In this document: positions 47,225-57,901 of the stretch, piece by piece
Numbering within the stretch: the first letter of the stretch is position 1
Layout: each line of letters starts with the position of its first letter
From: Nigrospora sphaerica
Lineage: Eukaryota > Ascomycota > Sordariomycetes > Amphisphaeriales > Apiosporaceae
Length of the DNA stretch: 64,000 nucleotides
Assembly (NCBI GenBank): GCA_018287875.1
Contig: JAGVVL010000025.1
Location: 1,984,001 to 2,048,000, forward strand
Direction: 5' to 3'
Position numbers and translations under genes: made by a program
The notes under the pieces: generated by a model
The model's database searches: none
What the model was told of the DNA's origin: nothing
Seen by the model: only the letters and a program-made list of their open reading frames with translations

Positions 47225-48586
47225 ATGACCCGTCTCTACGATGCCAACCTCTTGTGCTCCATGTGCCATCGACCCGGTCAATAGGGTTGGCTGTACCGAT
47301 GCACCCAGGACCGAGAGAACATGATTGATGCTGCCATAGCCGATGGCCGTCCCGTGAGTTTGGTTCTTTGTGCCCCTCGATGCCGCGCTCTTCGGCTCTG
47401 ACCACGGGCGACATACCTATATCTACCGTGTAGGCGAGCTTCGATCTGCTGGGCGCCAAGTTCACCAAGTCACCGCCCAAGCCGAACCCTCGCGGCCCCG
47501 AGATGAGGTCCGCCAGCCACCTGAACTTCTTCAAGGAGATCACGCCGGAGCAGCTGATGACGTACACTCCGGACCAGCTTCACACCATTCTGCAGCAACG
47601 GGAGCACGTGAGTGGCATCGTCCCCCGATCGCGACGGTCCACATTCGACTAGCTAACGCGGCCCCAGTTACAACTGGTATTGGCGCGCCAGCAGACGACG
47701 ACGAGCGCGGGTCGGCAGTCCTGCTATTTCCCCTCGTCGGGGTCGCGCATTCTGGGACCGCCCCCGGGCCTGGGCTTTCCCGACGTCAGGAACCGGCCGT
47801 GGGTGACGCCGGAACAGGACGAGTGCCAGTTCAAGTGCTGTGCGAACTGCCGGCCCCTCTCGGCGCAGCGGTCCTACTTGAGCCTCGACGCCGCCGTGGG
47901 CGGCGAGTGTCCCTCGACGGCTGCCACCGGCTTCGGCTTCCATCTCCAAGGTTCTCGGCCCGTCGTTGACGCCCGCACCCTCGAGAACATTGGATATCGT
48001 CCGGTGCCTTGGGTACGTAGGCAGCCTACACTACGGCCTTCGCCGTGGCGTTTGCTAATCTTGTAACCAGCCCCCGGCTTTCCAGCAGTCTCGCTGTTCC
48101 TCCTCGTCTAGCAGTACGTATGGGCAAGACACAAGCACCGACGTTTCTGGGGCAGACCTCTCGAAGTCTTCCGGGCCCGGTCCCTCCTCCGCAATGCTGT
48201 CTGACGGGCAAGAGTGTGTATCATTCTTTGGACCCTTTGTCTACTAAACATCGCTGCCCTCACGGACCTCGCGCTGACCATGTGAAAGACAGAGCACTCC
48301 TACTGCGAGCCCTCTCCCGTCGGACGTCGGACTTGAAACGACGAGCCACGTCGCAGCTCCGTTGCATATCCGCACGCCTCGCGACGCACTCGCCCGTGCC
48401 TGTGCCACGCCTCTTCCAGCGGACAACTCGTCCGACGCCGCTTGCGGAGAAGGTTGGCCATCTCTAGGAGCGGGAGCAGGACCAGAGGGCGGCACCCGCG
48501 AGAAGCCCCTGCACGTTCACGGCGGCTTGGCCGTCATGGAGGAAAGCGTGGACTTGGGCATTCCGGACGTTATCTCCCAGGTCTAG
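47225..48586 (+). pseudogene. Conserved fungal Cys-rich protein gene with an in-frame stop in exon 1
   Basis: There are five exons: 47225-47353, 47434-47607, 47668-48012, 48071-48217 and 48293-48586, all phase-0 junctions. Together they would encode about 362 residues. Donors are GTGAGT, GTGAGT, GTACGT and GTATCA. The start is zinc-binding-like (YDANLLCSMCHRPG, then GWLYRCTQDREN). Exon 2 carries NFFKEITPEQLMTYTPDQL. Exon 3 has a second Cys cluster (CQFKCCANCRP) and GFGFHLQGSRPVVDARTLENIGY. The end is HVHGGLAVMEESVDLGIPDVISQV. I know relatives only as uncharacterised Pezizomycotina proteins. Codon 20 is TAG (47282-47284), between RPGQ and GWLYRC, and no intron can remove it. Everything downstream is intact, so this is a very young lesion, a sequence error, or a gene translated from a later Met (47320). 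Confidence 0.7.
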
Positions 48587-50008
48587 ACCGAGCCCCGGTC
48601 TCCGTTCGACAGAGCGTTGCCGTCACGGTAAAGGAGTTCGTTGGTCAAGCTTTCGTTGGGATAAGAACTCCTAGGACCGTACAACAACACGGTCGGCGTT
48701 GTGGTGGTTTATGCAGTCCTAGACGGCATTGCTATTATACGCGCACCAGGTATCGTTTTCACTTGGTATGCCACGGAGTCAGTAGCTCACAACCACTCGG
48801 CTTCAGGTGTCCCGAGCAAGCAGTCGCCTAGTCAGCGTAATATAAATTGAGGAGTACCACTATGCGATCATGCTCATTTCAGGGTCCCGGCTCCCAAAGT
48901 AGCATCCCCAACATCTGCAGCGCAACGCGGCCCACGTAAGAGCCACGCATGTTTTCGAGCAATTCGACGCTGGACGGCACCATTTATTCATCGCCATGGT
49001 CCATCCGGGTGTACCCGAGTCTCCGTTTTCACTCTGGGTATCAGCTAGTCGAGCCGTACATAGCATGTAGTAGTAGGGCCTTTTAAGTTGTAGCTAAATC
49101 CATAGCCAGGCTCCGAGGAATGCGGAGTAAATATCAGAGAGCCGGAGCAAGGCTGAGCTGATCACGGGAGCTGCAATTCTCGCCAATAATATTTGACAAG
49201 TAGCTAAAATGCATGAAACAGGCGCTTCTGCGTACCAGGGCGCTACGTGACCATGGGAGCTTGTTACAGGCCTGAGGCGTAGTATCAACATCTGGAGTGG
49301 CTAGACATTCTCACGGAGTGCGGTGCCTTGCCATTTTCCCCGCCCGGCAGTGAGCTGAAGACATTTTTTTGTTACCCATATCGCACCTCTGCCATTCGAT
49401 GTATCATCCACAGTCGGATCGCCAGCCACGTATTGCATAGGTCGACTACGAGGCGGGATGCTGGGAGGTGCAGTCGACTGCATGAAGAGGCAACGGAATG
49501 CTACCAGTTGACTCCAAGATATATGAAATAGAGAAAAAAGAAAAAGCTTGGAGCATGACTGAATGCGAGATATGAATATTAGCCATATCTTAAAAGCTTG
49601 ATACATGTAAAGGATACAAGGGGGAAGAAAGGAGACTACCTTTATCATCACCGAGGGTCCGTGTTGGGGGAAGGAACGGCAGTAAAACACGATAAAGCGA
49701 CATTACATTTCTAGAAACCTATCACACAGTCATTGCCATGGGCATCTGGGAAAATACGGGGCCTTGGTTGTTTCTCAAGGCGCGTCGAGGCTAGGCTCGA
49801 GAGGGCCCATGCATATATCCCCTTACCCGCGGCGACGACTGCGGCGGTGACTGATGGCGGCTGTGTGAACGCTCCTTCTTCTCGCGATGTTTTTGGCGGC
49901 GGCATCCCTCTCTGAGGGCCTCCCCCCCCAGGTGGGCGGAAAAACTGCGTGGATTTACAAAGTGAGCTGGAGTAGGACAACCGACGGCCATATAGAAAAG
50001 GTTGTGGT
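48587..50008. other. Intergenic region
   Basis: No supported gene. The stretch 49000-49700 is relatively AT-rich with only short chance frames. Confidence 0.55.
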
Positions 50009-50482
50009 CTAAGGGGTTAAGGAACGAAAAGGGGCTAAGGGGACACACGAACATGGCTCTCCTACCATAGCCGAACATGTTAGCAAGCGAAGAGCCAAGG
50101 CGATCCACGGCTCAGGAAAGAACGCACTGAAATTGTTTTCGCAGGTCATACAGCACGCGTGCTTACACGTGTCTGACAGACCACGGCAGAAACCTCTTAT
50201 ATTGGGGCGCGAGCCGCAGCGGCAGTAGGCCCAACTGCGGCCTCGGGCGTCAAAGACGCATCCCAGGATCTTGCATTCCCAGACGCCATCCCGTGGGGGC
50301 CTCGGGTCTAGGGTAATGTTGTCGTAGGGAATCTTCCAGTCTTGAAGCTGGTAGAAGCCCAAATCTGGACGCAGCTCTGATTGCCGGCAGAAGCGGTATT
50401 GGTTGTCCGGGTGGCCGCAAAGCAAGCGGCAGAGTTATCTCTGGCACGTGGCTAACTGCAGTATTTGATGATGGGGTGTCAT
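50009..50482 (-). pseudogene. Cys-rich coding segment interrupted by a stop (possible gene relic)
   Basis: A minus-strand frame contains a Cys-dense segment: PDNQYRFCRQSEL, DGVWECKILGCVFDARGR, WAYCRCGSRPNIRGFC, SDTCKHACCMTCENNF, with about a dozen Cys in 90 residues. It also has protein-like spacing (ITLDPRPPRDG). It has no ATG of its own. In the same frame an ATG at 50482 gives 15 residues and then TAA (50437-50435), directly before the Cys-rich part. A GTGCGT donor-like site follows ENNF, so the last 40 residues may be intronic. I do not recognise the family, and no clear signal peptide is seen. It may be a broken gene, or an exon of a gene I cannot assemble. Confidence 0.35.
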
Positions 50483-51435
50483 TTTCTTGGCGTTTCCCTT
50501 GAGGTTGGTCTGTCAGTGGACCCCCTCGTTTCTTAGAATCCTCAGAGGGGGCTACGCTGGCAGAAATATACAACGGCGCGGCGAGAGGGTGAGATGACAT
50601 GAGCTACATCGTCTCACTAGGGCTCCTGGAGGCTTGTCACTCCCACTCAGTATGCGCCACGTTTCCAGCATCAGTAGGCGTGATACGAGTTCCCACTTGG
50701 TGAAGCGGATGGAGAGCAACTCCAACAGAAAAATGATTCGGTGTCTGTGAAAAAATGTGGTCAGCTGAGTACCGCAGCGGACTTGCCGTGGCTTGCATTG
50801 ATGGCGCCCTATTCCATCCTCTTGGCTCTCGGGTCTGAATTCGTGGGTGCAAGGAAGTAGGTTGCTGCACTGCGCCCCCCAGCAGAAAACCACCTGATCG
50901 ATCACAACCGCCGGCCTGGGCAATCTCCCAGCAACAGCGAAAACAGTTTATTAATGCTTCAACATCATGGTTATAGGCGACTTAATTATCCATGGGCTCT
51001 CTTGTCGAAAGCAAGATTCTAGAATCATTGGGCTCAGTTGGCGAGAGACGTGATATGCAGGTCTCTAAAGTGAGTCGCATGGAAGGAACGACAGGCCATC
51101 CCCCGCTCTTGGCAATTGCAGCCGCAGCCGCACCCGCCTCACCGAAATGCCCCGCCAAATCCGGAATGCGCGGGTTCTGAGCCCCGCGTCGTCATCATTC
51201 ATTACACCTGGGAGCTTGTCGTTGGAAGCATGGGATTCCAAGACTGTGAGTGATTACACGGTGGCTAGGTACCCAAGGAGCATGAGGGCTGCCTATAGAT
51301 GTAATTTAAAAACGCCCCGATGCCCGTTGAGCTTCGACATCATGATGCCCGACCGTTGCCACCCTTCCGGCAACAACCTCAAATATTTTTAATCACGGCG
51401 ATGGCCGTATTGGGCCACATCCCCAGAAGTTGAAG
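50483..51435. other. Intergenic region, possible upstream exons of the Cys-rich segment
   Basis: Short minus-strand frames exist (for example from ATG 50600, MSSHPLAAPLYISASVAP), but I could not build a spliced model joining them to the Cys-rich segment. The right part is the promoter of the plus-strand gene at 51436. Confidence 0.4.
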
Positions 51436-52273
51436 ATGGCAACACTGGGTGAAGCCAAGGAAGATGGCCCACCCGCGTACGACCACCTAGAGACGGAAGA
51501 GGCGGAAGCCCTCGTGCAGCCCGTCATCCTCGTCATGGAGGGCCGTTTCATCTATGCCGAGTCGGCCCAGTCCAAGCCGCTCTTCGAGGTGGCCCAGGAC
51601 ATCTCGAAGCTGTCGCACGCCTATTCCACGCATTCATTTTCTCGCCTCGACCACGTCGTCAAAGACAGGCCCGGCCAGAGCCCGCGCGTGTACCGGCGGA
51701 CTCGCCACATCTACGACCTCAAACACGTCAGCCCCGCCATCTCACCCAACTATCCCTTCCAGATCGAGCCCACCTCACGCAAGTCGGCCGGCCACCTCGG
51801 CTTGCGGAAGTCCCACATTCCCTGGCAGGGGCTGCGCATCGTCCAAACTAAGGAGAACCCGGATGCTACCGGCCTGCCCAAGGGCTACCAAGCCGCCCGG
51901 AACACCCAGAACGAGATCGGACAGCTGTTCGAGATGCGCCGCCGGAACCAAAAGTACGAGTGGGCTACGACGGCTGACGGCCGGCGCGTCGCTGTCGAGG
52001 AGGAGGAGGCTGATGGTCAGCACAAGTTGATCGTCATGGCGCCGCTTACGCGACAGATCATGGACGCCTTGGTGGCCTCCTGGTGTTTGAGGCTCTGGCA
52101 CAGCAACTGGGAAGCCACGCCCAAGCCCGAGACGCGCAGCTTTCGGGATTGTAAGTCCCGCCCACCTGCCGTTCCCCGAGAAGGGCCCTTGGTTCCGCAT
52201 CTGTTCGTGGCTGATGCAACCACCTGCAGATGCTGTTAATCGATTCCGGAATACAGACCAGGAGAACAACTAG
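51436..52273 (+). CDS. Conserved fungal protein of unknown function
   Basis: There are two exons, 51436-52150 and 52230-52273, with a 79-nt phase-1 intron (GTAAGT/CAG). The protein is 252 aa and ends RDYAVNRFRNTDQENN. The N-terminus is acidic. Then comes a strand-rich core: VQPVILVMEGRFIYAESA, PLFEVAQDISKLSHA, FSRLDHVVKD, RRTRHIYDLKHVSP. An AGHLGLRKSHIPWQGLRIVQ segment and an AVEEEEADG acidic patch precede a C-terminal helix (TRQIMDALVASWCLRLWHS). The repeated strand-turn pattern is reminiscent of tubby-like or lipid-binding barrels, but I cannot assign a family. No signal peptide is seen. High GC3 and a clean intron support a real gene. Confidence 0.75.
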
Positions 52274-52994
52274 GACTTGTTATTTCCGTTGGGTGGGCTC
52301 ACGATGCCAGCACCATATTTCAGAACCCACAGGTGGGGGAGGTACCTCTGAGACGAGCAGGCCAACCCAAAACCAAGATCCATGCCGCTCTCGCCTTGGC
52401 CATTGCATCGGGCCAGGTTAGCTTGCAGGTGGTGGTCAGCGCCAGGAAACACTAGTTGGGACGAAAAGACGGGAGCAAGATTGTCAGTTTGTATTATCGT
52501 AAGATGGCAACCTCCCCATACCCTCCCAAGCGGTGTTGTAGTAGTCCGGGTAGCCAGCTCGACACGGGAGTGGCGGCAATGGCTTGTATGATGCCATTTA
52601 TCAAAGTCGTTTGCCGAAGCCAGCCTTGAAATCTCTCAGAAGTGGGCTACTGTGACAAAGGAGTGAAGCCGAAGGATCCGTGGGACGCGGAAAAGTACCC
52701 TCTGGGTTACCAGAGGCCGTGGAGCGGGTAATGGGGCCGATAAGGCTGGTTGCAGCAGCATCGTCCACGATGTGCTAGCTGGTATAGGACGAGCACGCAT
52801 GAGGAGGGCAGCATGAAGATGCTATCAACAGTATCAGGGAACAACTGACACCAACTCACTAATGGCCCAATATTCCGTGGTACCCTATGAGGCTCGGCGT
52901 GTCCACACACTGCTCGGCGGCCTGCGGAAAAGGCCGCGGCAGATACGGCAAGAGACAACGTCCTCTGGTGGATCAGAAGACACGATACGGAGCC
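52274..52994. other. Convergent 3' intergenic region
   Basis: This lies between the 3' ends of the unknown gene (plus) and the NIF3-like gene (minus). No gene is seen. Confidence 0.6.
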
Positions 52995-53484
52995 TTAATA
53001 ATCCTCCAGCTTGTGGACCTCGTAGGCCGGTTCTTCGTACGGATGGGCCCTAGAAGTACAGGGGGGGTCTTTTTAGCGGCGACCGTGCCTACGAGGGGGG
53101 TAGATGGGTTTTAGGCAGGGGGGAAGGGGGCGGAGGTAACGGCAGGACCCCGGAAGCGTACTTTTTGAGGGCGTCAACGGCCTTCTTGACGACGTCGGAG
53201 CCCAGGCAGAGCGTCTCGACGCGGGCCTCCTCGACCTCCTCCAGGGCGCCGGGGGCGCCGATGGCCGGCTTGGCGGTGTCGCCGGGGCGGAACTGGCCGG
53301 TCCCGAGGCTGGTCCAGCAGCACTCGGTGTAGTTGCCGGGGCCCGGGAAGCGGCCGGCGCCGGCAGCGAAGATGGCCGACTTGCAGGCCGCGACGGCCGA
53401 CGGCGGCGCGAAGAAGATCAGCTTGAACTTGACGGCCGAACGGGCGTTGGCCACACATGGCGGGACGGCGGCGGGGATGACCAT
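52995..53484 (-). CDS. Stand-alone NIF3/YqfO-like domain protein
   Basis: There are two exons, 53484-53162 and 53049-52995, with a 111-nt intron (GTACGC/TAG) that splits a Lys codon, giving 125 aa. The sequence follows the small domain embedded in YqfO/NIF3 proteins: VKFKLIFFAPPSAVAACKSAIFAAGAGRFP, GNYTECCW, GTGQFRPGDTAKPAIG, EEVEEARVETLC, and after splicing KKAHPYEEPAYEVHKLED. The HPYEEPAY closing motif appears only when the intron is removed, which strongly supports the model. The metal-binding NIF3 core is absent; small single-domain versions of this kind occur in many organisms and resemble CutA/PII-type trimers. Its biochemical role is unknown. Confidence 0.88.
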
Positions 53485-53868
53485 GATGTAGCTTCTCTTT
53501 TCTTCTCTTTTCGTCTGCGCGTCGTGTACAGGCAGGGAAAGGAAAAGAGGTAATGAGGGTGATAGGCCGGGCTAGAGGTCGCGTCGTGCGTGAGGGGTAC
53601 GTGAAGGGGAGGGGAAAAGAAAGCAGGCGTGGGTTGAGAGTGGATGGAATAGGACAAGGACGAGCTGGCAGAACTGGCTACCTACATGTACCTACTGACC
53701 TATCTGCTTGCTGTTTGGAGAAGGTTCCCGTATCGGTAGGTGAAACGGTTGTTTGCCCTGGGGTTCGTCGAAACCAGAAACCAGAATTATACTGGAGAGC
53801 TACGCACGGCAAACCCGCAGAAAAAAAAATACAACCTCCAACGGCAACTGACACGAACGCGTACGCAT

Positions 53869-53903
<35 letters not shown>

Positions 53904-54543
53904 TGCACACTGGCCTGGTAACGTTGCGTGGCGAACGAGCGCAGACCTGGGCGCAAAGCCCGCCGTGCCTTGTTCACAAAAAAGGCGAACAGCCCGAACC
54001 CACGGCTTTGACCCTTGCAACTTAGCATTACATCACAGGGCTGGGAGGGAACCCCACGATCATCCACAGGGCGTGTAAGAGGTACGTACCTCTGTTGTGT
54101 TAAGAACTAGGGCGGGTGTCCCGTGCCACCGTCCACCGCCTACCGAATCAACGGTTTCAGAAAATGAAATCATAATCCTCGGCCCGCGCCCGGCGGTTCA
54201 ACGACGGCGGGCGGATTACCAATATCCCCATAGAGCTCGCCTGGCGCGAAACTTCGGAACCTGACGCCCCTACGTGACTACAACCGTCCCGCCTCGGTGT
54301 ACTACACACACCCACTCCTTAGACGCTCGTCGTGATCCCTTCCCGGGCCAGCTTCCAAACGCACTTGCGCGCCGACCCGCCCACGCATCGAGCCCGCGCT
54401 TTCTCTCTTCCCTCTCTCGCCTTCTCCCACATCCTCGGGTCCCCGTCAGAGCTTCCGTGCTCGGTGTTTGAGTGTGGGTGTGTTGCGTCTGCGCGCGCGC
54501 CTGTGTGCGGGTCCGGTTTCTTTTTCTTTTTTTTCGTCTGACC
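53485..54543. promoter_or_regulatory. Divergent upstream region of the NIF3-like gene and ISA2, with an ACGC microsatellite
   Basis: About 1 kb between the start codons of two divergent genes. It contains an ACGC tetranucleotide array (53864-53905), an A9 run just before it, and a CT-rich segment upstream of the ISA2 ATG. I recognise no specific factor site. Confidence 0.55.
53864..53905 (+). repeat. ACGC tetranucleotide microsatellite
   Basis: About eight near-perfect ACGC units bordered by GCATGC at both ends. Confidence 0.92.
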
Positions 54544-55497
54544 ATGTCGGCGCGGTGTCCCGGCCTCAGCGCCACGTCGGCGGCGGCGGCGCGGTTCTTT
54601 GTGCAGCTGTCGCGAGCGTCGGGGACAGCCCCGCGGCGGGTGTCGGCAGCGGCGGCAGCGGCGGGTCCCATTCTCGATGTGCTGCTACCGCGACCGGTGC
54701 TCCGGCCCCTCGCCACACGCCGCCTGCCCGCCGCTCCGGCGACAGCGGCTCGCCGCGCCGCCTTCAGCACCACCACCGCGCCCCGCCGGACCGTCACCGT
54801 TCACAACCCGCAAAAGGACGACGAAGGCCGCGACATGACCATGGAGATCACGCCTCGCGCCGCCGAGGTACGTTTTTCTTGCCCGGCCTCTCCTCTCTCT
54901 CCTTCTCCTCCCCTCCGCCACCTCGTTTCCTCCCCCTCCTTCTCCGCTCCTCGCTGCCCCTTCGCCTCTACCCCCGCTCCGTAAAACCAAACCACCTCTG
55001 CTGATCCCGGACCCTTCCCACAGCGCCTGTCCAAGATCATGGCCAAAGACGCGAACCCGCGCTTGGCGCTGCGCATTCAGGTCGAGTCGGGCGGCTGCCA
55101 CGGGTTCCAGTACCTCATGTCGCTGACAACGTTGCCGCCGACGTTCGGCGCCCCCGCGCCGACGACGGACGCCAAACCTGATGAGGCCGCCGCCGCCGCC
55201 GCCGGCTTGGCGCCGTCGACGACGACGAGCCTGGAGGGTTCCGAGCCCGGCGTCGGCGAGGACGACACCGTGTTTGCGTACTTCAAGGACGATGAGGGCG
55301 GCGAGCCCCAGCCCGCCGCTGCCGCCGCCGCCGCCGGGGCCCCCAAGATCATCCTGGACGGCCCCAGCCTCGAGCTGCTCAAGGGCAGCAAGGTCGATTT
55401 CACCATGGAGCTCATCGGCAGCCAGTTCAAGATTGTCGACAACCCGTTGGCCACGAGCAGCTGCGGCTGCGGCACGAGCTTCGATATCAAAATGTGA
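54544..55497 (+). CDS. isa2: Mitochondrial iron-sulfur cluster assembly protein Isa2 (A-type carrier)
   Basis: There are two exons, 54544-54867 and 55024-55497, with a phase-0 intron of 156 nt, giving 265 aa. The Ala/Arg-rich N-terminus (FFVQLSRASGTAPRR, then ATRRLPAAPATAARRAAFST) is a mitochondrial presequence. The A-type fold follows: EITPRAAERLSKIMAKD, LALRIQVESGGCHGFQY, ILDGPSLELLKGSKVDF, and the C-terminal SSCGCGTSF. The three conserved Cys (GGCHG and CGCG) that bind the cluster are present. With Isa1 and Iba57 this protein makes 4Fe-4S clusters for aconitase, biotin synthase and lipoate synthase. A long Ala/Pro/Thr-rich and acidic insert between the YLMSL strand and the PKIILDG strand (about 70 residues) exceeds that of yeast Isa2 and looks disordered. 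Confidence 0.95.
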
Positions 55498-56346
55498 AGA
55501 CGGAAAAAGGGGGCGAGCCCTTCCGCCGCAATTCGGGAACAGGTGATATTTTCTTTTCCCCCGTCCTCTTTCCCGTCCGTCGTTTTTATCGCGAGGGGCA
55601 GGGCGATGGGGGTCGCGCTACCGGCTGCCCCCGAGGAAGGGGGCGCGCTGGGCCGTTGAGAACCACGCGCAGCGAGAAGCCCCTATCCCCCACCCCTGGT
55701 TTCCAAAACGGGAGCACGAAAGCAACCGTGGATGCAGTGTGGGTACCGACGAGCTGGGCAGGCGGCGGCGCACTGTCAGAGCGTTGACATATGAGAAAGC
55801 CTTGGAACAAGACAAAAAGGGAAGAATCAATCAGCGCTGTTGCCTAAGAGCGGTCGGCGAGACGGCCAATAAGTCCGGAGGAATGACCTGATCAATATCC
55901 AACATGTGGGCACATCCATGCCATAGAAAGAATTCGTAGACATCTCAACACATGTATAATGACCGAGGCCTAACATTCCAAGCACCAAGAGACATGCAAA
56001 CCCTTCACTGACCTCGGTTGGCTATAGCCGACACCTTATACAGGGCGGATCACTAAGCGAGAGGGGGCAGGAAGTACGGACTGGCGTGTAACGAGGGTAT
56101 TTATGACATGGATTGCTAGACGCGAATCAAACCACAAGCGCACCCATGATCAACAATGCTCACAAGTCAGGAAAGAGTATGGGGTGGTCATCAAAGTGTC
56201 AATTCATGGGTAGTAGAAGCAACCGTAGCTTTTTTTGCGGAACGCCGATCAACCATGCAGAGGCATTAAGCCTAATGCCCTGAACCCTTCCTTATGTGTC
56301 CCAACCCCGTAAAGCAGAATAACCCGACAACAGACAATCGCCTCTC
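55498..56346. other. Convergent 3' intergenic region
   Basis: This is the shared 3' flank of ISA2 and uL30. No gene is seen. Confidence 0.6.
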
Positions 56347-57901
56347 CTAGTTCATGCGGCGGATGAGAGCGTTGATCTTGTCCTCACGGTTACCCAGGTC
56401 ACCACCCTCGATGAAGTGCTTGAACTTGCGGGTGTGGAAGCCACCGTTGGGGTTGCTGAGCTTGAAGGGCCACAGGAAGTTGCAGGCCTGCTTGAAGTTG
56501 GGGCCGACGGTGTAGATCTCGTGGACAAGATCCTCCATGCAGACAATGCCGAACTTGCCGAGGTTCTCCTCGATGATGGAGTTGTCGGTCAGGGCAATGC
56601 GCTGCTTGTCGACCTTTCCGTAACCGCGCTTGTAGATGAGCTCCTTGATGCTCTTCAGGTTGGGGTAACCGTAGGCAACCCAGGGCTCGACAATCTTGAT
56701 CATCTCGGCGGTGGCCTTGGTGAGCTTGACGAAGACACCGTTGTTGATCTGGAGCAGACGGAGCAGCTGGAGGATCTTGCGGGGCTTGGGGGCGATCTTG
56801 TTGATACCCTTGATACGGATAACGAAGACCAGCTTGTCCTCGGCGGCGACCTGGAAGGCGTCCTCGGCCTTGGCGACGCGGTTCAGGCGGACCTTCTCGC
56901 GCTCGGCATCGCGGTACTCCTGGATGTACTTCTCGGCGCGCTTGAAGATGACGCTGCGCTTCTCCTTGTTGCTCTAGACGGGGAACTGCATGTTAGCAAG
57001 GCGCTGCAAAAGCGAGATCCCGTCATAGTAAGACATATTCCTCGTCGAATCAGACCCGAAAGATGGTATTTTTGCAACAGCATTGACCTCGGTCTAGTCG
57101 CAAAATGTGTTTGTGCATCACGTCGACCATGTCCCTTCCTCCATAGAGTAAAGCGAAAGCAACTAACCTTCTTGCGGTTCTCAATCTCAGCGGCGCGCTC
57201 AGCGCGGGCCTTCTCCTGGCTCTTGCGCTTCTTGAGCAGGGTCTCAGGGACCAGGATCTGCTCCTTGGTGGGAACCGTACTGTTCAAACATTCAGATTAG
57301 TACGCAGTCCACGACACGTTCCCGATATCCGAGGACACGAGTAACGAGGTAGAGCGCCGGTTGGAGAACTGCCGACTGAGCGCGACATTCTCAGCGGTGG
57401 CTAACTCGAGTGATATGATTTTGATCGGTGAGATTGTCTGGGCCGGATCTCGAGGTCCCTGACGGGTTCGAGTTGCAGCCACAAGACGACACTCATCCGA
57501 CAACACCTCGGACCATATGGTCCGAGACCGTATGCGCGGGCCATAGCAGGCATCTCAAGATGGGTACTTCAGCGCCAGCTCAAGACGCCTGACGACGCCG
57601 GCAAATGATTTTGAGAGAGAAGCACTCGGTAGAGACGCTTCATCTCCAACATCCCAAGCGACGTCTCTAACGCCGGCAAGCGGCATTTCTGCCCGCCTGA
57701 CGTGCGAAGGGAGAAGCCCGGGAAAAATCGAGCTGGCGTGCCGTACCATTCCTCAGCCTTCGAGGCCGAGAAGCGGACGAAGCGCCCCAGCCGAGAGGAC
57801 CACGACAATCTTGCAAATCATCCAGAACCGGGCTGTCCAGCCTCGGGAGGACAGGGAAGGGAAACTCAGGGCATGGCGTACGTAGACTTGGTGCCGGCCA
57901 T
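56347..57901 (-). CDS. rpl7: 60S ribosomal protein uL30 (L7)
   Basis: There are three exons on the minus strand: 57901-57882 (20 nt), 57279-57168 and 56973-56347, giving 252 aa. The protein reads [35 protein letters not shown], then [16 protein letters not shown]. The uL30 core follows: [59 protein letters not shown]. It ends [22 protein letters not shown]. Length and order match fungal uL30. The first exon codes for only six complete codons plus two bases. Intron 1 is 602 nt (57881-57280) and intron 2 is 194 nt (57167-56974). Intron 2 carries a C/D-box snoRNA on the same strand. The gene is divergent from uS11, sharing about 540 nt of promoter. Confidence 0.97.
57044..57127 (-). ncRNA. C/D-box snoRNA in uL30 intron 2, predicted guide for 25S rRNA 2'-O-methylation
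   Basis: On the minus strand a GTCGA/TCGAC terminal stem brackets a C box (GTGATGC, 6 of 7 consensus bases, 57121-57115) and a D box (CTGA, 57053-57050). Immediately upstream of the D box is the 14-nt element ACCATCTTTCGGGT (57067-57054). It is exactly complementary to GACCCGAAAGATGGT-type sequence that is universally conserved in eukaryotic large-subunit rRNA. The D+5 rule points to the G of CCCG, equivalent to yeast G805. Yeast RPL7A and RPL7B introns host snR39 and snR59, which target nearby A807, so the host-gene location is conserved. No sure D'/C' pair is seen. Confidence 0.85.

Noticed and set aside
49301..49690. 129-codon minus-strand hydrophobic frame
   Set aside because: It lies in AT-richer intergenic sequence with poor codon bias and no start context or homology; likely chance.
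57280..57881. Second snoRNA candidate in uL30 intron 1 (GGATGATT and CTGA)
   Set aside because: The C box matches poorly, no closing stem is present, and the putative guide does not match any rRNA sequence I can recall.
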